DNA from: Massilia rhizosphaerae
GTDB lineage: Bacteria; Pseudomonadota; Gammaproteobacteria; Burkholderiales; Burkholderiaceae_D
Length of the DNA stretch: 64,000 bases
Assembly: GCF_016093545.1 (NCBI RefSeq)
Contig: NZ_JADKYX010000005.1
Coordinates: 231,605 to 295,604, forward strand
Direction of reading: 5' to 3'
In this document: in pieces, positions 51,242 to 63,933 of the stretch
Numbering within the stretch: the stretch's first letter is position 1
How the letters are laid out: each line of letters starts with the position of its first letter
Program-made: the position numbers and the translations under genes
Notes under the pieces: generated by a model
Database searches by the model: none
The model's input: only the letters and a program-made list of their open reading frames with translations
What the model was told of the DNA's origin: nothing

Positions 51242-53265
51242 GGTGTTCTCCAGTGTGATGACATGGTACTGCGCGCGGCGCCGGAGGTCGCCGCGGTGCG
51301 CACCGGCAGCACGACGCGGAACAGCGCGCCGTGCGGCTCGGCGGGCGCGTATTCGATGCGGCCGCCATGCGCGTGGACGATGGTGCGGCTGATCGACAGG
51401 CCGACGCCGGTGCCGTGCGGCTTGGTGGAATACAGGGCGTCGAAGATGCGCTCGCGGTCGGACGGGGCGATGCCGGGACCGTTGTCGCGCACGCGCAGCT
51501 CGACGAGGCCCGGACCCGCTGGCGCGGATTCCAGCACGATCCGGCGCGGCCGGCCGCTCACCGTCGCCAGCGCTTCGATCGCGTTCAGCAGCAGGTTGAT
51601 GAGCACTTGCTGGATCTGGGCGCGGCTGGCGTGGACCTGGTGCTCGGGCAGCTGCAGCCGGGTGTCCAGCTGCACGTTCTGGCGCACCATCAGCGCGCGC
51701 AGCAACTGCGCGACTTCGGCGACGGCCGCGTCGAGCGCGAAGGTGCTGGCGGCCTCGCCTTCGCGCCGCGCCAGGCCGCGCACGCTGCGCACGATGTCGC
51801 CGGCCTGGCGTCCGCAGGTGCTGATCTGTTCCAGCGCCTCCAGCGCGCGCGCCGTGTCGGGCTCGCCCCGGCGCAGCCAGCGCCGCGCGGCCGCCGCATG
51901 CAGCAGGATCGCGGCGAGCGGCTGGTTGACTTCGTGCGCGATGGCGATGCCCAGTTCGCCGACGGTGCCGGCGCGGGCGGCGCGCGTCTGCTGGTCGTGG
52001 TCGCGCGTGGCCGGGACGGCGTCCCAAGCCTGCATCAGGTCGCGCGCGCGGCCATGCGCGCCCCAGTCGCGCCACGCGTCGAGCGCCAGCCTGCGATAGG
52101 CCGGTAGCGCGCCCGCGAGCCCCTGGCCGCCGCACAGGCCGGCGGCGCCCTCCCAGGCCAGCGCCGCGATCCAGGCCTGGCCGTGCGCGCGCGCCAGCGC
52201 GGCCGCGCCTTCGTAGGCGGCGAGGGCGCGTGCGCCGCCGCCGGCGTCCTGTTCGGCCGCGTGCGCGAGCAGCGCCATGGCGCCCGCCGCGTCCGGGCTG
52301 CGCCGCGCCCACGCCTGCAGCGCGCGGCGGTGCGCGCGCAACTGCGCCGCCACGCCGGGAATGCCGCGCAGGCGCGCCAGGGTCAGCGCGCCGAACAGGT
52401 GATAGGGCAGCAGCTCGCACGGCGGCGTGAGCGGCGTGACGAGCTCGCGGGCCGCCGCCAGCGCCGCGCGCGCGGCGCCCATCTCGCCACGCAGCCACGT
52501 GGCCTGCAGGACGCCGAGCCAGCAGCCGAACCGCATGGCCTCCGGGGCAAGCGTGGGCAGGAACGGTGCGTGGGCCGTGCCGGCCAGGGCGCGGAACAGC
52601 CCGATGCGCCCGTCCAGCTGGGACGTGGCGGTGGACGGCGGGTCCATCGCGATGGTCTGGCGCACCGCTTCGCCGTACTGCAGCAGTTCGTTCAGCGGCG
52701 CGCCGCACAGCAGGCGCGTGCCGGTCCACAGGACGGCGTTGCGGGCCAGCGTGTCGGGGCGGGCGGCTTCGCTGCGACAGGCTTCGGCCTGCAGCAGGGC
52801 GGCGTCGCGCAGCGGGGCGCGGCGGGCCAGCACGAGGGTGGCATGGGCGCGCAGCACGGCGCCGCCGACGGCGGCCGCGTCGGGCCGGCGCGCACGCTCG
52901 GCGCAGGCCGCGGCCAGCAGCATGGCGCGGCGGCCGCCGCGTAAATGCTCGAGCGCGACGGCGGCCAGCAGGACCGCGGCCAGCAAGGTCGCGTCGCGCG
53001 GGCCGTGCGCAAGCGCGCGCCGGATCTCCGCTTCGATCAACGCGCCGGGCAGGCGACCGGCGTCGCAGGCGTCCTGCAGCGCGCCGGCGAGAAGCGGGTC
53101 GGCGGCCAGCCGGATGCCATTCGCGGGCGCGGACATGCCGGCGTCGCACAGCAACTGCCAGGCGCGCCGGCAGGCCGGCAGGGAAGGCTCGGACGCCGCC
53201 GCGCCGTCGTCAAGCGGGGCACGCGGCGCGGGCGTGGATCGGGTCGGAAGGGACAGTCGGGTCAT
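51238..53265 (-). CDS. sensor histidine kinase with large helical N-terminal region
   Basis: About 675 residues if started at MTRLSLPTR (53265); the open frame extends to 53409 and no strong ribosome binding site settles it. Residues 1 to about 430 are Ala/Arg/Leu-rich helical repeats, TPR-like, without membrane segments. The kinase core has the phospho-acceptor His in IAHEVNQPLAAILLHAAAARRWL, of the FixL/NtrB type, then N-box INLLLNAIEAL, G1 RDNGPGIAPSDRERIFDALYSTK and G2 GTGVGLSISRTIVHAHGG. It is cytoplasmic, so it senses an intracellular state. The stop overlaps the amidohydrolase ATG. No regulator gene is adjacent; the FixJ-like proteins at 45207 and 45671 are plausible partners. Confidence 0.8.
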   Translation of the reverse strand: MTRLSLPTRSTPAPRAPLDDGAAASEPSLPACRRAWQLLCDAGMSAPANGIRLAADPLLAGALQDACDAGRLPGALIEAEIRRALAHGPRDATLLAAVLLAAVALEHLRGGRRAMLLAAACAERARRPDAAAVGGAVLRAHATLVLARRAPLRDAALLQAEACRSEAARPDTLARNAVLWTGTRLLCGAPLNELLQYGEAVRQTIAMDPPSTATSQLDGRIGLFRALAGTAHAPFLPTLAPEAMRFGCWLGVLQATWLRGEMGAARAALAAARELVTPLTPPCELLPYHLFGALTLARLRGIPGVAAQLRAHRRALQAWARRSPDAAGAMALLAHAAEQDAGGGARALAAYEGAAALARAHGQAWIAALAWEGAAGLCGGQGLAGALPAYRRLALDAWRDWGAHGRARDLMQAWDAVPATRDHDQQTRAARAGTVGELGIAIAHEVNQPLAAILLHAAAARRWLRRGEPDTARALEALEQISTCGRQAGDIVRSVRGLARREGEAASTFALDAAVAEVAQLLRALMVRQNVQLDTRLQLPEHQVHASRAQIQQVLINLLLNAIEALATVSGRPRRIVLESAPAGPGLVELRVRDNGPGIAPSDRERIFDALYSTKPHGTGVGLSISRTIVHAHGGRIEYAPAEPHGALFRVVLPVRTAATSGAARSTMSSHWRTP

Positions 53266-53433
53266 CTGCGCGTTCAGGGCGAACGCCGGCGGGATTTGGG
53301 CCGGCGCGCCACCAGTATCGCGGTGCGGCGCGACAATGCCCTCATACGAAAGGAGGATCGCTGCGCGCATGTATGAACGCGCGGGGCCGGGCAGGGATCG
53401 CATGATCATGGCGTCGGTGCCGGCCCGGCGGGA

Positions 53434-54273
53434 TCAGGAACGCAGGAAGGCCAGCAGGTCGGCGTTCAGGCGGTCCTTGTGGGTGAAGGCGAGGCCGTGC
53501 GGGCCGCCTTCGTAGACGGCCAGGCGGCCTTGCGGCAGCAGTTCGACGGCGCGGCGCGCGGTGGTATCGATCGGCACGATCTGGTCGTCGCCGCCATGGA
53601 TCACCAGCGTGGGGATGGTCATCTTCTTGAGGTCTTCGGTGAAGTCCGTTTCCGAGAACTGCGCGATGCATTCGTACGCGGCGCGCAGGCTGCACTGCAT
53701 GCCCTGCAGCCAGAAGGTGTCGCGCACGCCCTGGGAATCCTTGGCGCCTTCGCGGTTGAAGCCGTAGAACGGGCCCGTCAGGTCCTTGAAGAACTGGGCG
53801 CGGTCGGCCTTGACGCCGGCGCGGATGCCGTCGAAGACTTCCATCGGCACGCCGTTCGGGTTGGCGTCCGACTTGCCCATCTGCGGCGTCACGGCGCCCA
53901 CCAGCACGGCGCGCTTGACACGGCTGGTGCCGTGGCGGCCGATGTAGCGCGCGACTTCGCCGCCGCCCGTCGAATGGCCGACGAGGGTGGCGTCGGTCAG
54001 GTCCAGCGCCTCGATCAGCTGGGCCAGGTCGTCCGCGTAGTCGTTCATGTGGTTGCCGTGCCAGGGCTTGCTCGACAGGCCGTGGCCGCGGCGGTCGTGG
54101 GCGATGACGCGGTAGCCGTGGTTGGCCAGGAACATCATCTGGTCTTCCCAGGCGTCGCCTTGCAGCGGCCAGCCGTGGCTGAACACGACGGCGGGACCGT
54201 GGCCCCAGTCCTTGAAGTGGATGATGGTGCCGTCGCGGGTCGTGATGGTGTTGATCGTGCGGGTGATGGTCAT
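53434..54273 (-). CDS. alpha/beta hydrolase, non-heme chloroperoxidase-like
   Basis: 279 residues with the alpha/beta hydrolase fold. Oxyanion region [12 protein letters not shown], nucleophile Ser101 in GHSTGGGE, acid Asp in [11 protein letters not shown] and His in GPHGLAFTH. The GHSTGG elbow and [17 protein letters not shown] [11 protein letters not shown] region match the cofactor-free chloroperoxidase/arylesterase group; physiological substrates of such enzymes are usually esters. AAGGGACCCGCC precedes the ATG. A LysR gene lies 95 bp upstream on the same strand and may regulate it. There is no signal peptide. Confidence 0.87.
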   Translation of the reverse strand: MTITRTINTITTRDGTIIHFKDWGHGPAVVFSHGWPLQGDAWEDQMMFLANHGYRVIAHDRRGHGLSSKPWHGNHMNDYADDLAQLIEALDLTDATLVGHSTGGGEVARYIGRHGTSRVKRAVLVGAVTPQMGKSDANPNGVPMEVFDGIRAGVKADRAQFFKDLTGPFYGFNREGAKDSQGVRDTFWLQGMQCSLRAAYECIAQFSETDFTEDLKKMTIPTLVIHGGDDQIVPIDTTARRAVELLPQGRLAVYEGGPHGLAFTHKDRLNADLLAFLRS

Positions 54274-54368
54274 GGCGGGTCCCTTCGGGTGAGTGGCTGG
54301 GAACCGGAAGGGACGGCAGGGCCGCCGCATCCGGACCCGGTCATTGTCGGGAGCCCGGCGCGGGCGGT

Positions 54369-55340
54369 CTAGTCATACGAACGTATAGGTGCTTGCCCTG
54401 CGTTACCTGACGTTGCTCGCTCGATCGAACAGTTGAGTGCGAGCATGCGTGCGAGCGGGGCCGAGGTGCGCAGGCGCTCGCGCCACCACTTGAGCGCCGC
54501 GCCTTCCTCGCCCGTGCGCCAGGCCAGGTACAGCGTCTCGTCCGGCTTGGGTTCCTCGACGTCCTTTTCGACGAGGCGGCCGGCCGCGATGTCGGCGCGC
54601 GCCCAGGCCTCGGGCAGGAACCCGAAGCCGAGGCCCGCCAGCTGGAATTCGTACTTGGTCTGCATGTCGGGGACGGTCAAGGTGTCCTGGCCGAACAGCA
54701 GCCCCACTGTGCGCGCCTGCAGCAGGCGGACCGAATCGGCGACGGACACGGCGCGATGCGCCGACAGCTCCGCCTTGCCCAGCCGGCGCCGGATCGCCGC
54801 CAGCGGATGCGAGGGCGCGACGGCGAACACGAACGACATCGTGCCGAGAGGTTCGGCCGTGTAGCCGCCGCCGGACGGCCCTTCGCCGGCCGCGCCCACG
54901 AGCAGGTCGACGCGGCGGTCGAGCAGGCTTTCCCACGTGCCGGACAAGGCCTCGCGCACGATGCGCAACCGGGTCTGGTCGGCCACGTCGTAGAACGCGC
55001 GGATGTCGTCCTGCAGGCCCAGCGGGGCGAGGGCGGAATCCATGCCGATGGCGAATTCCGTCTCCCAGCCGGAGGCGACGCGGCGCACGCGGCTTTCCAG
55101 GTCGCCGGCGGCCTTGAGCAGGTAGCGGCCTTCCTTCAGCAGTTCTTCGCCGGCGGGCGTGAGGACGACGCGCGGCCCGAAGCGCTCGAACAACTGCACG
55201 CCCAGGTCGTCCTCCAGCTTGGAGACGGTGTACGAAATCGTCGACGGCACCCGGTAGAGTTCCTTCGCGGCGGCCGAAAAGCTGCCGCGGCGGGCGATGG
55301 TGTCGACGGTGAGGAGGGCGTCCAGGCTGAGTCTGAGCAT
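54369..55340 (-). CDS. LysR-family transcriptional regulator
   Basis: 323 residues. Winged helix-turn-helix at about 1-60 ([43 protein letters not shown]) then a LysR co-inducer domain with [11 protein letters not shown] at the start of the binding cleft and [17 protein letters not shown]. The start at 55340 is chosen because the HTH starts there; the frame is open to 55442. It lies between the acyl-CoA synthetase and alpha/beta hydrolase genes, all on the minus strand. Target and ligand are unknown. Confidence 0.88.
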   Translation of the reverse strand: MLRLSLDALLTVDTIARRGSFSAAAKELYRVPSTISYTVSKLEDDLGVQLFERFGPRVVLTPAGEELLKEGRYLLKAAGDLESRVRRVASGWETEFAIGMDSALAPLGLQDDIRAFYDVADQTRLRIVREALSGTWESLLDRRVDLLVGAAGEGPSGGGYTAEPLGTMSFVFAVAPSHPLAAIRRRLGKAELSAHRAVSVADSVRLLQARTVGLLFGQDTLTVPDMQTKYEFQLAGLGFGFLPEAWARADIAAGRLVEKDVEEPKPDETLYLAWRTGEEGAALKWWRERLRTSAPLARMLALNCSIERATSGNAGQAPIRSYD

Positions 55341-55419
55341 GTGCGGGCGATAGGTGGCGGGAGGCGCATCGTACCAAAAACGCAGCGATGCGTCGCCCCG
55401 CGTGGGCGGGGACGATGTT

Positions 55420-57096
55420 TCAAGGGGCCAGTCCCAGTGCATGCGCCGTCTGTTCGCGCAGCATGAACTTCTGGATCTTCCCCGTCACCGTCATCGGAAA
55501 CCCGTCCACGAAGCGCACGTAGCGCGGGATCTTGTAGTGCGCGATCTGGCCGCGGCAGAAGTCGCGGATCTCCTCCGCGTCCGCCCGTTCGCCCGGCCGC
55601 AGCACGATGCAGGCGCACAGCTCCTCGCCGTATTTCGAGTCGGGCACGCCCACGCACTGCACGTCCAGCACCTTCGGGTGGCGGTACAGGAATTCCTCGA
55701 CTTCGCGCGGATAGACGTTCTCGCCGCCGCGGATCACCATGTCCTTCGCGCGGCCCACGATGCGGCAATAGCCGTCCGCGTCCAGGGTGGCGAGGTCGCC
55801 CGTGTGCATCCAGCCGGCCGCGTCGATCGCCTCGCGCGTGCGCGTGTCGTCGCCCCAGTACCCGAGCATCACGGAATAGCCGCGCGTGAGCAGCTCGCCC
55901 GTCGCGCCGCGGGGCACGACCTTGCCGCCGGCGTCGACGATCTTGACCTCCAGGTGCGGATGGATGCGCCCGACCGTGCCCACGCGGCACGCGAGCGGGT
56001 CGTCGACGGACGTCTGGAAGCTCACGGGCGACGTCTCGGTCATGCCGTAGGCGATCGTGATCTCGTCCAGGTGCATCTGGCGCATCGCGCGCTGCATCAC
56101 TTCCGCCGGGCAGGGCGAGCCGGCCATGATCCCGGTGCGCAGGGTGTGCAGGTCGAACGCGGCGAAGTGCGGGTGGTCGAGCAGCGCGATGAACATCGTC
56201 GGCACGCCGTGCAGCGCCGTGCAGCGCTCGGCCTGCACGGTGGCCAGCACGGCGTCCGCGTCGAAGCCTTCGCCCGGGTAGACCATCGCGGCGCCGTGCG
56301 TCATGCAGGCGAGATTGCCCAGCACCATGCCGAAGCAGTGGTACAGCGGGACCGGGATGCACAGGCGGTCGCGTTCCGTCAGGCGCATCGCCTCGCCGAT
56401 GAAGAAGCCGTTGTTGAGGATGTTGTGGTGCGTGAGCGTCGCGCCTTTTGGTGCCCCCGTCGTGCCGGACGTGAACTGGATATTGACGGGATCGTCGAAT
56501 TGCAGCGTGCACGCGACTTCCTCCAGGCGCGCCATGTCGGCCGGGCTGGCGCACTGGGCCACTGTGTCGAAGTCCAGCATGCCGGGCGTGGAGCCCTGGC
56601 CCAGCCGGATCACGTGGCGCAGCTCGGGCAGCTTCGCCGCGCGCAGGTCGCCGGGCGCGGCGCCGTCCAGTTCCGGGACGAGGTCGCGCAGGATGCCGAG
56701 GTAGTCGCTCGACTTGAATCCGGGCGCCAGGATCAGCGCGCGGCAGCCGACCTTGGCCAGCGCGTATTCCAGCTCGGCGCGCCGGTACGCCGGGTTGATG
56801 TTGACCATGACGAGGCCCGCCTTCGCGGTCGCGAACTGCGTGAGCACCCATTCGGCGCGGTTCTGCGACCAGATGCCGATGCGGTCGCCGGGATGCAGCC
56901 CGAGGCCCAGCAGGCCGGCCGCGAGTCGGTCCGCCCGTTCGCGCAGCTGGCGCCAGCTCCAGTGCACGCACTGGTGCGGCACGACCAGCGCGTCGCGCTC
57001 GGGAAAGCGGGCGGCGATGCGGTCCAGGTGGGCGCCGATCGTGTCGCCGATGAGGGGCAGCGGATGCGCCCCGTGCACATAACTGGCCTGATCCAT
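55420..57096 (-). CDS. acyl-CoA synthetase (AMP-binding)
   Basis: 558 residues of the adenylate-forming family, fatty-acyl-CoA synthetase type. P-loop-like [16 protein letters not shown], motif [12 protein letters not shown]-binding [32 protein letters not shown] with the DGY Asp, and the C-terminal catalytic Lys in TGKIQKF. It activates medium- or long-chain fatty acids to CoA thioesters for beta-oxidation. A good ribosome binding site (AGGAGAGAG) precedes the ATG at 57096. The downstream neighbour is a LysR gene, 79 bp away on the same strand. Chain-length preference is not readable. Confidence 0.9.
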   Translation of the reverse strand: MDQASYVHGAHPLPLIGDTIGAHLDRIAARFPERDALVVPHQCVHWSWRQLRERADRLAAGLLGLGLHPGDRIGIWSQNRAEWVLTQFATAKAGLVMVNINPAYRRAELEYALAKVGCRALILAPGFKSSDYLGILRDLVPELDGAAPGDLRAAKLPELRHVIRLGQGSTPGMLDFDTVAQCASPADMARLEEVACTLQFDDPVNIQFTSGTTGAPKGATLTHHNILNNGFFIGEAMRLTERDRLCIPVPLYHCFGMVLGNLACMTHGAAMVYPGEGFDADAVLATVQAERCTALHGVPTMFIALLDHPHFAAFDLHTLRTGIMAGSPCPAEVMQRAMRQMHLDEITIAYGMTETSPVSFQTSVDDPLACRVGTVGRIHPHLEVKIVDAGGKVVPRGATGELLTRGYSVMLGYWGDDTRTREAIDAAGWMHTGDLATLDADGYCRIVGRAKDMVIRGGENVYPREVEEFLYRHPKVLDVQCVGVPDSKYGEELCACIVLRPGERADAEEIRDFCRGQIAHYKIPRYVRFVDGFPMTVTGKIQKFMLREQTAHALGLAP

Positions 57097-57336
57097 GTCT
57101 CTCTCCTGTTTTGGATGTGCGGACCCCGGCACAGTGTAGCGCCGGATCCTTGTTTCATGCTGACATTCGAAAAAATCGATCGTAGACCATAAAACAACTC
57201 GTTTTTCTTCCTGCCCGGCGGCGGCCATAATGCTTTCCATGGAAACGCGCTTCCGGCAACTGGCCGGCAAGACGGAAGAGTCCGGCAAGCGCGTCGTGTT
57301 CGAACGGTTCGAACACTCGATCACAAGGAGAACATC

Positions 57337-58038
57337 ATGCTGAAAGTACGTAAAAGCGCGGATCGCGGCGTCGCCAGTTTCGGTTGGCTGCGCTCGCAGC
57401 ACACCTTCTCGTTCGGCCACTACTACGACCCGGCCCACATGCACGTCGGTCCGCTGCGCGTGATCAACGAGGACCGCGTGGCACCCGGCCGCGGCTTCGA
57501 TCCGCACAGCCACAAGGACATGGAGATCATCTCCTACGTGCTGGACGGCGCGCTGGAGCACAAGGACAGCATGGGCAACGGTTCCGTCCTGCGCTACGGC
57601 GACGTGCAGCGCATGAGCGCCGGCACGGGCGTCACCCACAGCGAGTACAACCACTCGGCGACGGAGCCCGTGCACTTCCTGCAGATCTGGGTGATCCCGG
57701 GCGAGGCGGGCGGGGCGCCCGGCTACGAAGAGAAGCATTTCGACACCGCGTCCAAGCGCGGCCGGTTGCGCCTGATCGCGTCGAAAGACGGCCGCGACGG
57801 CTCCGTCTCGCTGCGCCAGGACGCCGCCATCTACGCGACGATCCTGGACGGCGCCGAGCGCGCCGACCATGCGCTGCTGGCGGGCCGCCAGGCGTACGTC
57901 CAGGTGGCGCGCGGCAGCCTGACGGTGAACGGCTGCGCATTGGCGGCCGGCGACGCGGTCGAGATCAGCGACGAGGCCGTCGTGGCGCTGTCCGATGCGA
58001 AGGACGCCGAAGTGCTGCTGTTCGATCTGCCGGTCTGA
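57337..58038 (+). CDS. pirin-family protein, YhhW-like
   Basis: 233 residues, bicupin. The first cupin has the metal-binding set [26 protein letters not shown] with a GRGFDPHSH motif, followed by [12 protein letters not shown], as in YhhW (quercetin 2,3-dioxygenase activity in vitro). AAGGAGAACATC precedes the ATG. The second cupin is degenerate. An OsmC-like gene and a second pirin gene follow on the same strand, making a small operon probably linked to redox or electrophile stress. The real physiological substrate is unknown. Confidence 0.9.
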   Translation: MLKVRKSADRGVASFGWLRSQHTFSFGHYYDPAHMHVGPLRVINEDRVAPGRGFDPHSHKDMEIISYVLDGALEHKDSMGNGSVLRYGDVQRMSAGTGVTHSEYNHSATEPVHFLQIWVIPGEAGGAPGYEEKHFDTASKRGRLRLIASKDGRDGSVSLRQDAAIYATILDGAERADHALLAGRQAYVQVARGSLTVNGCALAAGDAVEISDEAVVALSDAKDAEVLLFDLPV

Positions 58039-58172
58039 ACGTAACGGGATCCGGCGGGTCAAACGCAACGGCCGGGCGGCGTCGAACGCCGCTCGCCTGA
58101 CGTACAATCTGTCCGCAGCCCGGCGCACGGGGGCGGACGTCCACGCAAAGCAAGAAACGAGGAGAACAAGTG

Positions 58173-58556
58173 ATGGAAGTGACGACGCATCGCGGCACGG
58201 GGCCGCTGCAGCAGGTGATCGAGATCGGCAGGCACCGCATCCTGACGGACCTCGGGCTTGACGCCGGCGGCGAAGACAGCGGTCCGGAACCGCACGACAT
58301 CCTGGCCGCCGCGCTGGCCGCCTGCACGACGCTCACCGTCAACCTGTACGCGCGGCGCAAGGGCTATCCGCTGGACGACGTCAAGGTCTCGATCCGCCAT
58401 GGCCAGGAAGGCACGGCCTACGTCCTGCACCGCACGATCGAATACGTCGGCGCGCTGGACGACGCGACGAAGGCGCGCCTGACGGAAATCGCCAACAAAT
58501 GCCCGGTGCACAAGACGCTGTCCGGGACCATCCAGATCACCACGGAGGCCTTCTAG
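58173..58556 (+). CDS. OsmC/Ohr-family protein
   Basis: 127 residues of the OsmC family of thiol peroxidases. The Cys-containing helix [19 protein letters not shown] holds the first catalytic-type Cys; the second Cys lies in [11 protein letters not shown], the conserved C-P-V-H motif. This set would reduce organic hydroperoxides. AGGAGAACAA precedes the ATG at 58173 (a GTG three bases earlier is also possible). Positioned between two pirin genes, ending one base before the next ATG, so likely co-translated with it. Confidence 0.9.
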   Translation: MEVTTHRGTGPLQQVIEIGRHRILTDLGLDAGGEDSGPEPHDILAAALAACTTLTVNLYARRKGYPLDDVKVSIRHGQEGTAYVLHRTIEYVGALDDATKARLTEIANKCPVHKTLSGTIQITTEAF

Positions 58557-58557
58557 C

Positions 58558-59478
58558 ATGGACGCGCTCGAACACGAGAACCTGGAAACCATCGTCATCC
58601 CGCGCACGCACGACCTGGGCGGCGGCTTCGAAGTGCGGCGCGCGCTGCCGCACAAGGACCGGCGCATGGTCGGCCCGTTCGTCTTCCTCGACCAGATGGG
58701 ACCGCACGTGTTCCACGCCGGTGAGGGCATCGACGTGCGTCCCCATCCGCACATCGGCCTGGCCACGGTCACATACCTGCTGGACGGCCAGATCCGCCAC
58801 CGCGACAGCCTCGGCACCGTGCAGGACATCAAGCCGGGCGAAGTGAACTGGATGACGGCCGGGAAGGGCATCGTCCACTCCGAGCGCACGGGACCGGACG
58901 TGCGCGCCGCGGGCTCGAACCTGTTCGGGCTGCAGTGCTGGGTGGCGCTGCCGCAGGCGAAGGAAGAATGCGACCCGGCCTTCTCGCACACCGGCTCGCA
59001 GGAGCTGCCGATCCTCGACGGCGACGGCGCCACCGCGCGCATCATCGCGGGCAGCTATTTCGGCAAGCAATCCCCGGTCCCCGTGCAGTCGCCGCTGTTC
59101 TACGTCGACCTGGCGTTGCAGCCCGGCGCGCGCCTGACCTTGCCGGCCGAGTATCCGGAGCAGGCGCTGTACGTGGTCGACGGCACGCTCGACCTGGGCC
59201 GCGACGGCCGTTTCGAGCGGGGCCAGTTGCTCGTGCTGAAACCGGGGGCGGCCGTCACCCTGGGCGCCACGCAAAATGCCGGCGCCCGCGTGATGCTGCT
59301 GGGCGGCGAACCGATGGACGGTCCGCGCTACCTGACGTGGAATTTCGTCTCGAGTTCGGCCGACCGCATCGAGCAGGCGAAGGAAGACTGGAAAGCCCAG
59401 CGCTTCCCGCACGTGCCCGGCGAGACGGAATTCATCCCGTTGCCCGACCTGCCGGGCCGGCCCGTGCGCTATCCCTGA
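58558..59478 (+). CDS. pirin-family protein
   Basis: 306 residues, the longer pirin type. N-terminal cupin with [12 protein letters not shown] and [28 protein letters not shown], then [18 protein letters not shown], giving the three His plus Glu iron site. The C-terminal cupin contains [21 protein letters not shown]. It starts one base after the OsmC stop; GGAGG lies nine bases upstream in the end of the OsmC gene. Role as above: dioxygenase-like or regulatory, unknown in vivo. Confidence 0.9.
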   Translation: MDALEHENLETIVIPRTHDLGGGFEVRRALPHKDRRMVGPFVFLDQMGPHVFHAGEGIDVRPHPHIGLATVTYLLDGQIRHRDSLGTVQDIKPGEVNWMTAGKGIVHSERTGPDVRAAGSNLFGLQCWVALPQAKEECDPAFSHTGSQELPILDGDGATARIIAGSYFGKQSPVPVQSPLFYVDLALQPGARLTLPAEYPEQALYVVDGTLDLGRDGRFERGQLLVLKPGAAVTLGATQNAGARVMLLGGEPMDGPRYLTWNFVSSSADRIEQAKEDWKAQRFPHVPGETEFIPLPDLPGRPVRYP

Positions 59479-59480
59479 AT

Positions 59481-59678
59481 TCAGCCCTGCGCGTCGCTGC
59501 TGCGCGGCAGCGGCACCGCGTGGCGCCGCTCGTCCGGGCGCGTGAGCACGCGCATGGCGATCTCGAACGGCACGCCCAGCGCCGCCAGCGCGCGCGCGGG
59601 CGACCGGTTCTGGTCCTGGGCCTCATGGATCGTGGCCTCGATCATCAATGCGGTCTTGTAATCGTTTCGTCGTTCCAT
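59481..59678 (-). CDS. small conserved-looking hypothetical protein
   Basis: 65 residues: MERRNDYKTALMIEATIHEA opens a helical protein, then SPARALAALGVPFEIAMRVL and a short polar tail. No domain is recognised. The clean separation from the convergent pirin gene (3 bp between stops) and the ordered helices suggest a real gene. Function unknown. Confidence 0.55.
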   Translation of the reverse strand: MERRNDYKTALMIEATIHEAQDQNRSPARALAALGVPFEIAMRVLTRPDERRHAVPLPRSSDAQG

Positions 59679-59735
59679 CGTTCGATGCTAACACGAAGTC
59701 GCGGGCGCATGATCGCTCGGCGGGCCGGGCAAAGG

Positions 59736-61736
<2,001 letters not shown>

Positions 61737-61956
61737 TGCGGGAGGGGCGCCGCTTGCCGTCGCGGTGCGGCGCCCCCGGCACCGTTCGATTTCCGTCAGC
61801 GCTTTTCTCAGCTCCTGAAGTAGGCGACAGCCTGCGCGATGAGCTCGATGAATAAACCGATCGCCAGCGTATAGTCGGGAGGACTGTCGGCCTCCACGGT
61901 CCTGGCGCTCGCCGCAGCGCATAGGGGGTCGTTCGAAATGATCGAAGTGCCGCGCT

Positions 61957-62400
61957 TCAGTGCCATCGCTTCAGCGCTCGATAACTATAAAACGGCATCG
62001 ATACACTCAATTGACCGTTGGTTAGCGGCTTGATCGTCACGCGATTCGAGTCCCACCGCATCCATGCGGGTGCGTTATACGTGTAGTGCTGAGTACCCTC
62101 GTGTTCACTGTATCGGGTAAACTTTTTTGACTTTAGAAAGGAATGCAGGGCATCACGCGACAATTGGTCGACAACGCCATGCACGGGCAAGCAAATCAAA
62201 ATTGACGGCAACATGCCGACAAACGCACCGATCAATAACGTCGGATCCGCAAGATCCTTATCCATGGGTGACAACAGGATAACGGCGTCTCTCAAACCCA
62301 GGACGCCCAGGATCACGATCAATAAAATGATCCAGTCACGCGCTGAGGCGAGCGCAGCAAGGCCAATGGACCGCTTCTGAAAAAAACTCTTCTTCATCAT
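61957..62400 (-). CDS. hypothetical membrane protein
   Basis: 147 residues. Two predicted transmembrane helices (about 22-45 and 55-78: WIILLIVILGVLGLRDAVIL; LLIGAFVGMLPSILICLPVHG) and a soluble C-terminal half with WMRWDSNRVTIKPL. No family recognised. Base composition is lower in G+C than the neighbouring aldo-keto reductase gene. The Met pair at 62400/62397 is the likely start. Confidence 0.65.
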   Translation of the reverse strand: MMKKSFFQKRSIGLAALASARDWIILLIVILGVLGLRDAVILLSPMDKDLADPTLLIGAFVGMLPSILICLPVHGVVDQLSRDALHSFLKSKKFTRYSEHEGTQHYTYNAPAWMRWDSNRVTIKPLTNGQLSVSMPFYSYRALKRWH

Positions 62401-62551
62401 TATTCCGAAAATAATTACGATCGCAGTTTACCGGATCCGGCCGTTCGATAGGGCCAGATACAGCCGGCGCAGGAGATCATCCTCGGACAACAGGACCGCC
62501 GCATGAGATACGGCGAGTGCTGTCGCCAGGGCGACTTCCCGGCGCCCGTTT

Positions 62552-63355
62552 CTAGATGACGCGGGCTACAGACGCGATCAGGACCGCCGCCGGCACGAGC
62601 AGCGCCTGTGCCGCGACGGTGCCCGCCAGCCGGCTCCCCACCAGCCAGACGATCGCCTTCCTGAACTGGCCCTCCGTCACCTTGCCTTCGACGACATCGT
62701 CGGTCATGCCCGACATATGCGGGTCGATGAACACGGCCATCATGATGGTCGCGCCGCCGTTGACGATCGACGAGAGCGTGCTGGAGGTCACCCGGACCGA
62801 CGGATCGAGGGCGCCGGCATACAGCGCGGCGAACACGCCGACCGTCCACAATGCCGTGGCGCCGACGTTCAACAGGGTGATCCGGGCCGACACGCCGTGT
62901 CCAGCGCGGATATCGGCCATGTTTTGCGCGGCAGGCACGCGCGCGGCGGTTCGAACGTAGGACAGACCGCCCTTGAACACGGCGTGCAGGATCAGCTTTG
63001 GAATCGAGCGATGAACCTGGAAGTGCAGCACGGCACGGCAGAACACGCGCTGAAACGTCGGAATCAAGAGGGCTCCGGCGATCGTCGCGAGGCTGGCCGA
63101 CGCCAGCAGCCAGCGAAAATCGCCCAGTAGCGCGCCGCCTGCGTGTGCGCCCAGATTGGTCTCGACGCGCTTCGCCAGGAACGGGCCCAGAAAGGAATTC
63201 GACGTCCGGGACACGAGCATCAGGATGCTGAACAGGGCGAGGGACACCGCGATGCGTTTCGTCCGCACGCCGGCAATGCGTACGGAATAAGCGAGCGTGC
63301 CGATCAGGTGGATGACGAAGGTGAGAAAGCAGATGAGGAAAAGTTGGGTGTCCAT
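62552..63355 (-). CDS. amj: Amj-type lipid II flippase family protein
   Basis: 267 residues with about six to seven transmembrane helices. I recognise the DUF2837/Amj pattern: TQLFLICFLTFVIHLIGTLAYSVRIAGVRTKRIAVSLALFSILMLVSRTSNSFLGPFLAKRVE-type opening, split here as an N-terminal helix pair and RTSNSFLGPFLAK. Bacillus Amj flips lipid-linked peptidoglycan precursor as an alternative to MurJ. The gene stands between small hypothetical membrane proteins; MurJ is not in the window. The start at 63355 begins just before the first helix. Confidence 0.75.
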   Translation of the reverse strand: MDTQLFLICFLTFVIHLIGTLAYSVRIAGVRTKRIAVSLALFSILMLVSRTSNSFLGPFLAKRVETNLGAHAGGALLGDFRWLLASASLATIAGALLIPTFQRVFCRAVLHFQVHRSIPKLILHAVFKGGLSYVRTAARVPAAQNMADIRAGHGVSARITLLNVGATALWTVGVFAALYAGALDPSVRVTSSTLSSIVNGGATIMMAVFIDPHMSGMTDDVVEGKVTEGQFRKAIVWLVGSRLAGTVAAQALLVPAAVLIASVARVI

Positions 63356-63415
63356 GGAAAGGTGAGCGGCAAGGAAGACGAGTGAATTTCACTCGTTGTG
63401 GACGTTGGCTGGTGG

Positions 63416-63658
63416 TCAATTGTGCCGCTCGCGCCGCCTGACGATTACCTTTGCTAACGCACACGCGGCCAACAAGAACGTGATGACGGCAAACGAGTCC
63501 ACGAGTGGCTGGGGCAACAGCCGGGGATAGAATTTATCGAACAGCGTGTACGCGGCGGAAAACGCCCAGATTGACCCCAACAGCCATCTCCGTGCCAGCA
63601 TCAAGCAGGCCATGGCGATGGTCGAACCGAACAAGGACATATAGGCAGTCAGGTGCAT
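63416..63658 (-). CDS. small hypothetical membrane protein
   Basis: 80 residues with two or three hydrophobic helices (YMSLFGSTIAMACLMLARRW; SFAVITFLLAACALAKVIV) and an Arg-rich C-terminus. No family recognised. It lies 60 bp upstream of the Amj-like gene on the same strand and may be co-transcribed with it. Confidence 0.5.
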   Translation of the reverse strand: MHLTAYMSLFGSTIAMACLMLARRWLLGSIWAFSAAYTLFDKFYPRLLPQPLVDSFAVITFLLAACALAKVIVRRRERHN

Positions 63659-63933
63659 GCGATTTCCGCTTTTGGGGATAGCTGTACAGTCTAGCGTGGC
63701 GTTGCGACAAAAGGCTCACGCAAAGTCACGGGCAGCCCTTGTTTATGCCCACGTCACGTTACTGATGCCGCGCTCTTCCGCCAGTAGATCGCGTAAGGCC
63801 GTCATCAATGGCCGAGCGCCTTCGACAGGCGCTTTGTTGCGGCCGAATAGACGTTTTGCCTTCGGCTCAAGATGAGCCTGTCAGATTTTCTGTGTGAACC
63901 GGGGTCATGAAATAATGCCGAAAGGACTGTTCC

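Noticed and set aside
51242..53149. Upstream extension of the amidohydrolase frame across the kinase gene
   Set aside because: It is an alternate frame of the histidine kinase; the amidohydrolase has its own start and ribosome binding site at 51241.
61744..61776. Ten-bp inverted repeat after the aldo-keto reductase as terminator
   Set aside because: Perfect stem but a 13-nt loop and no T run; recorded only in the gene note.
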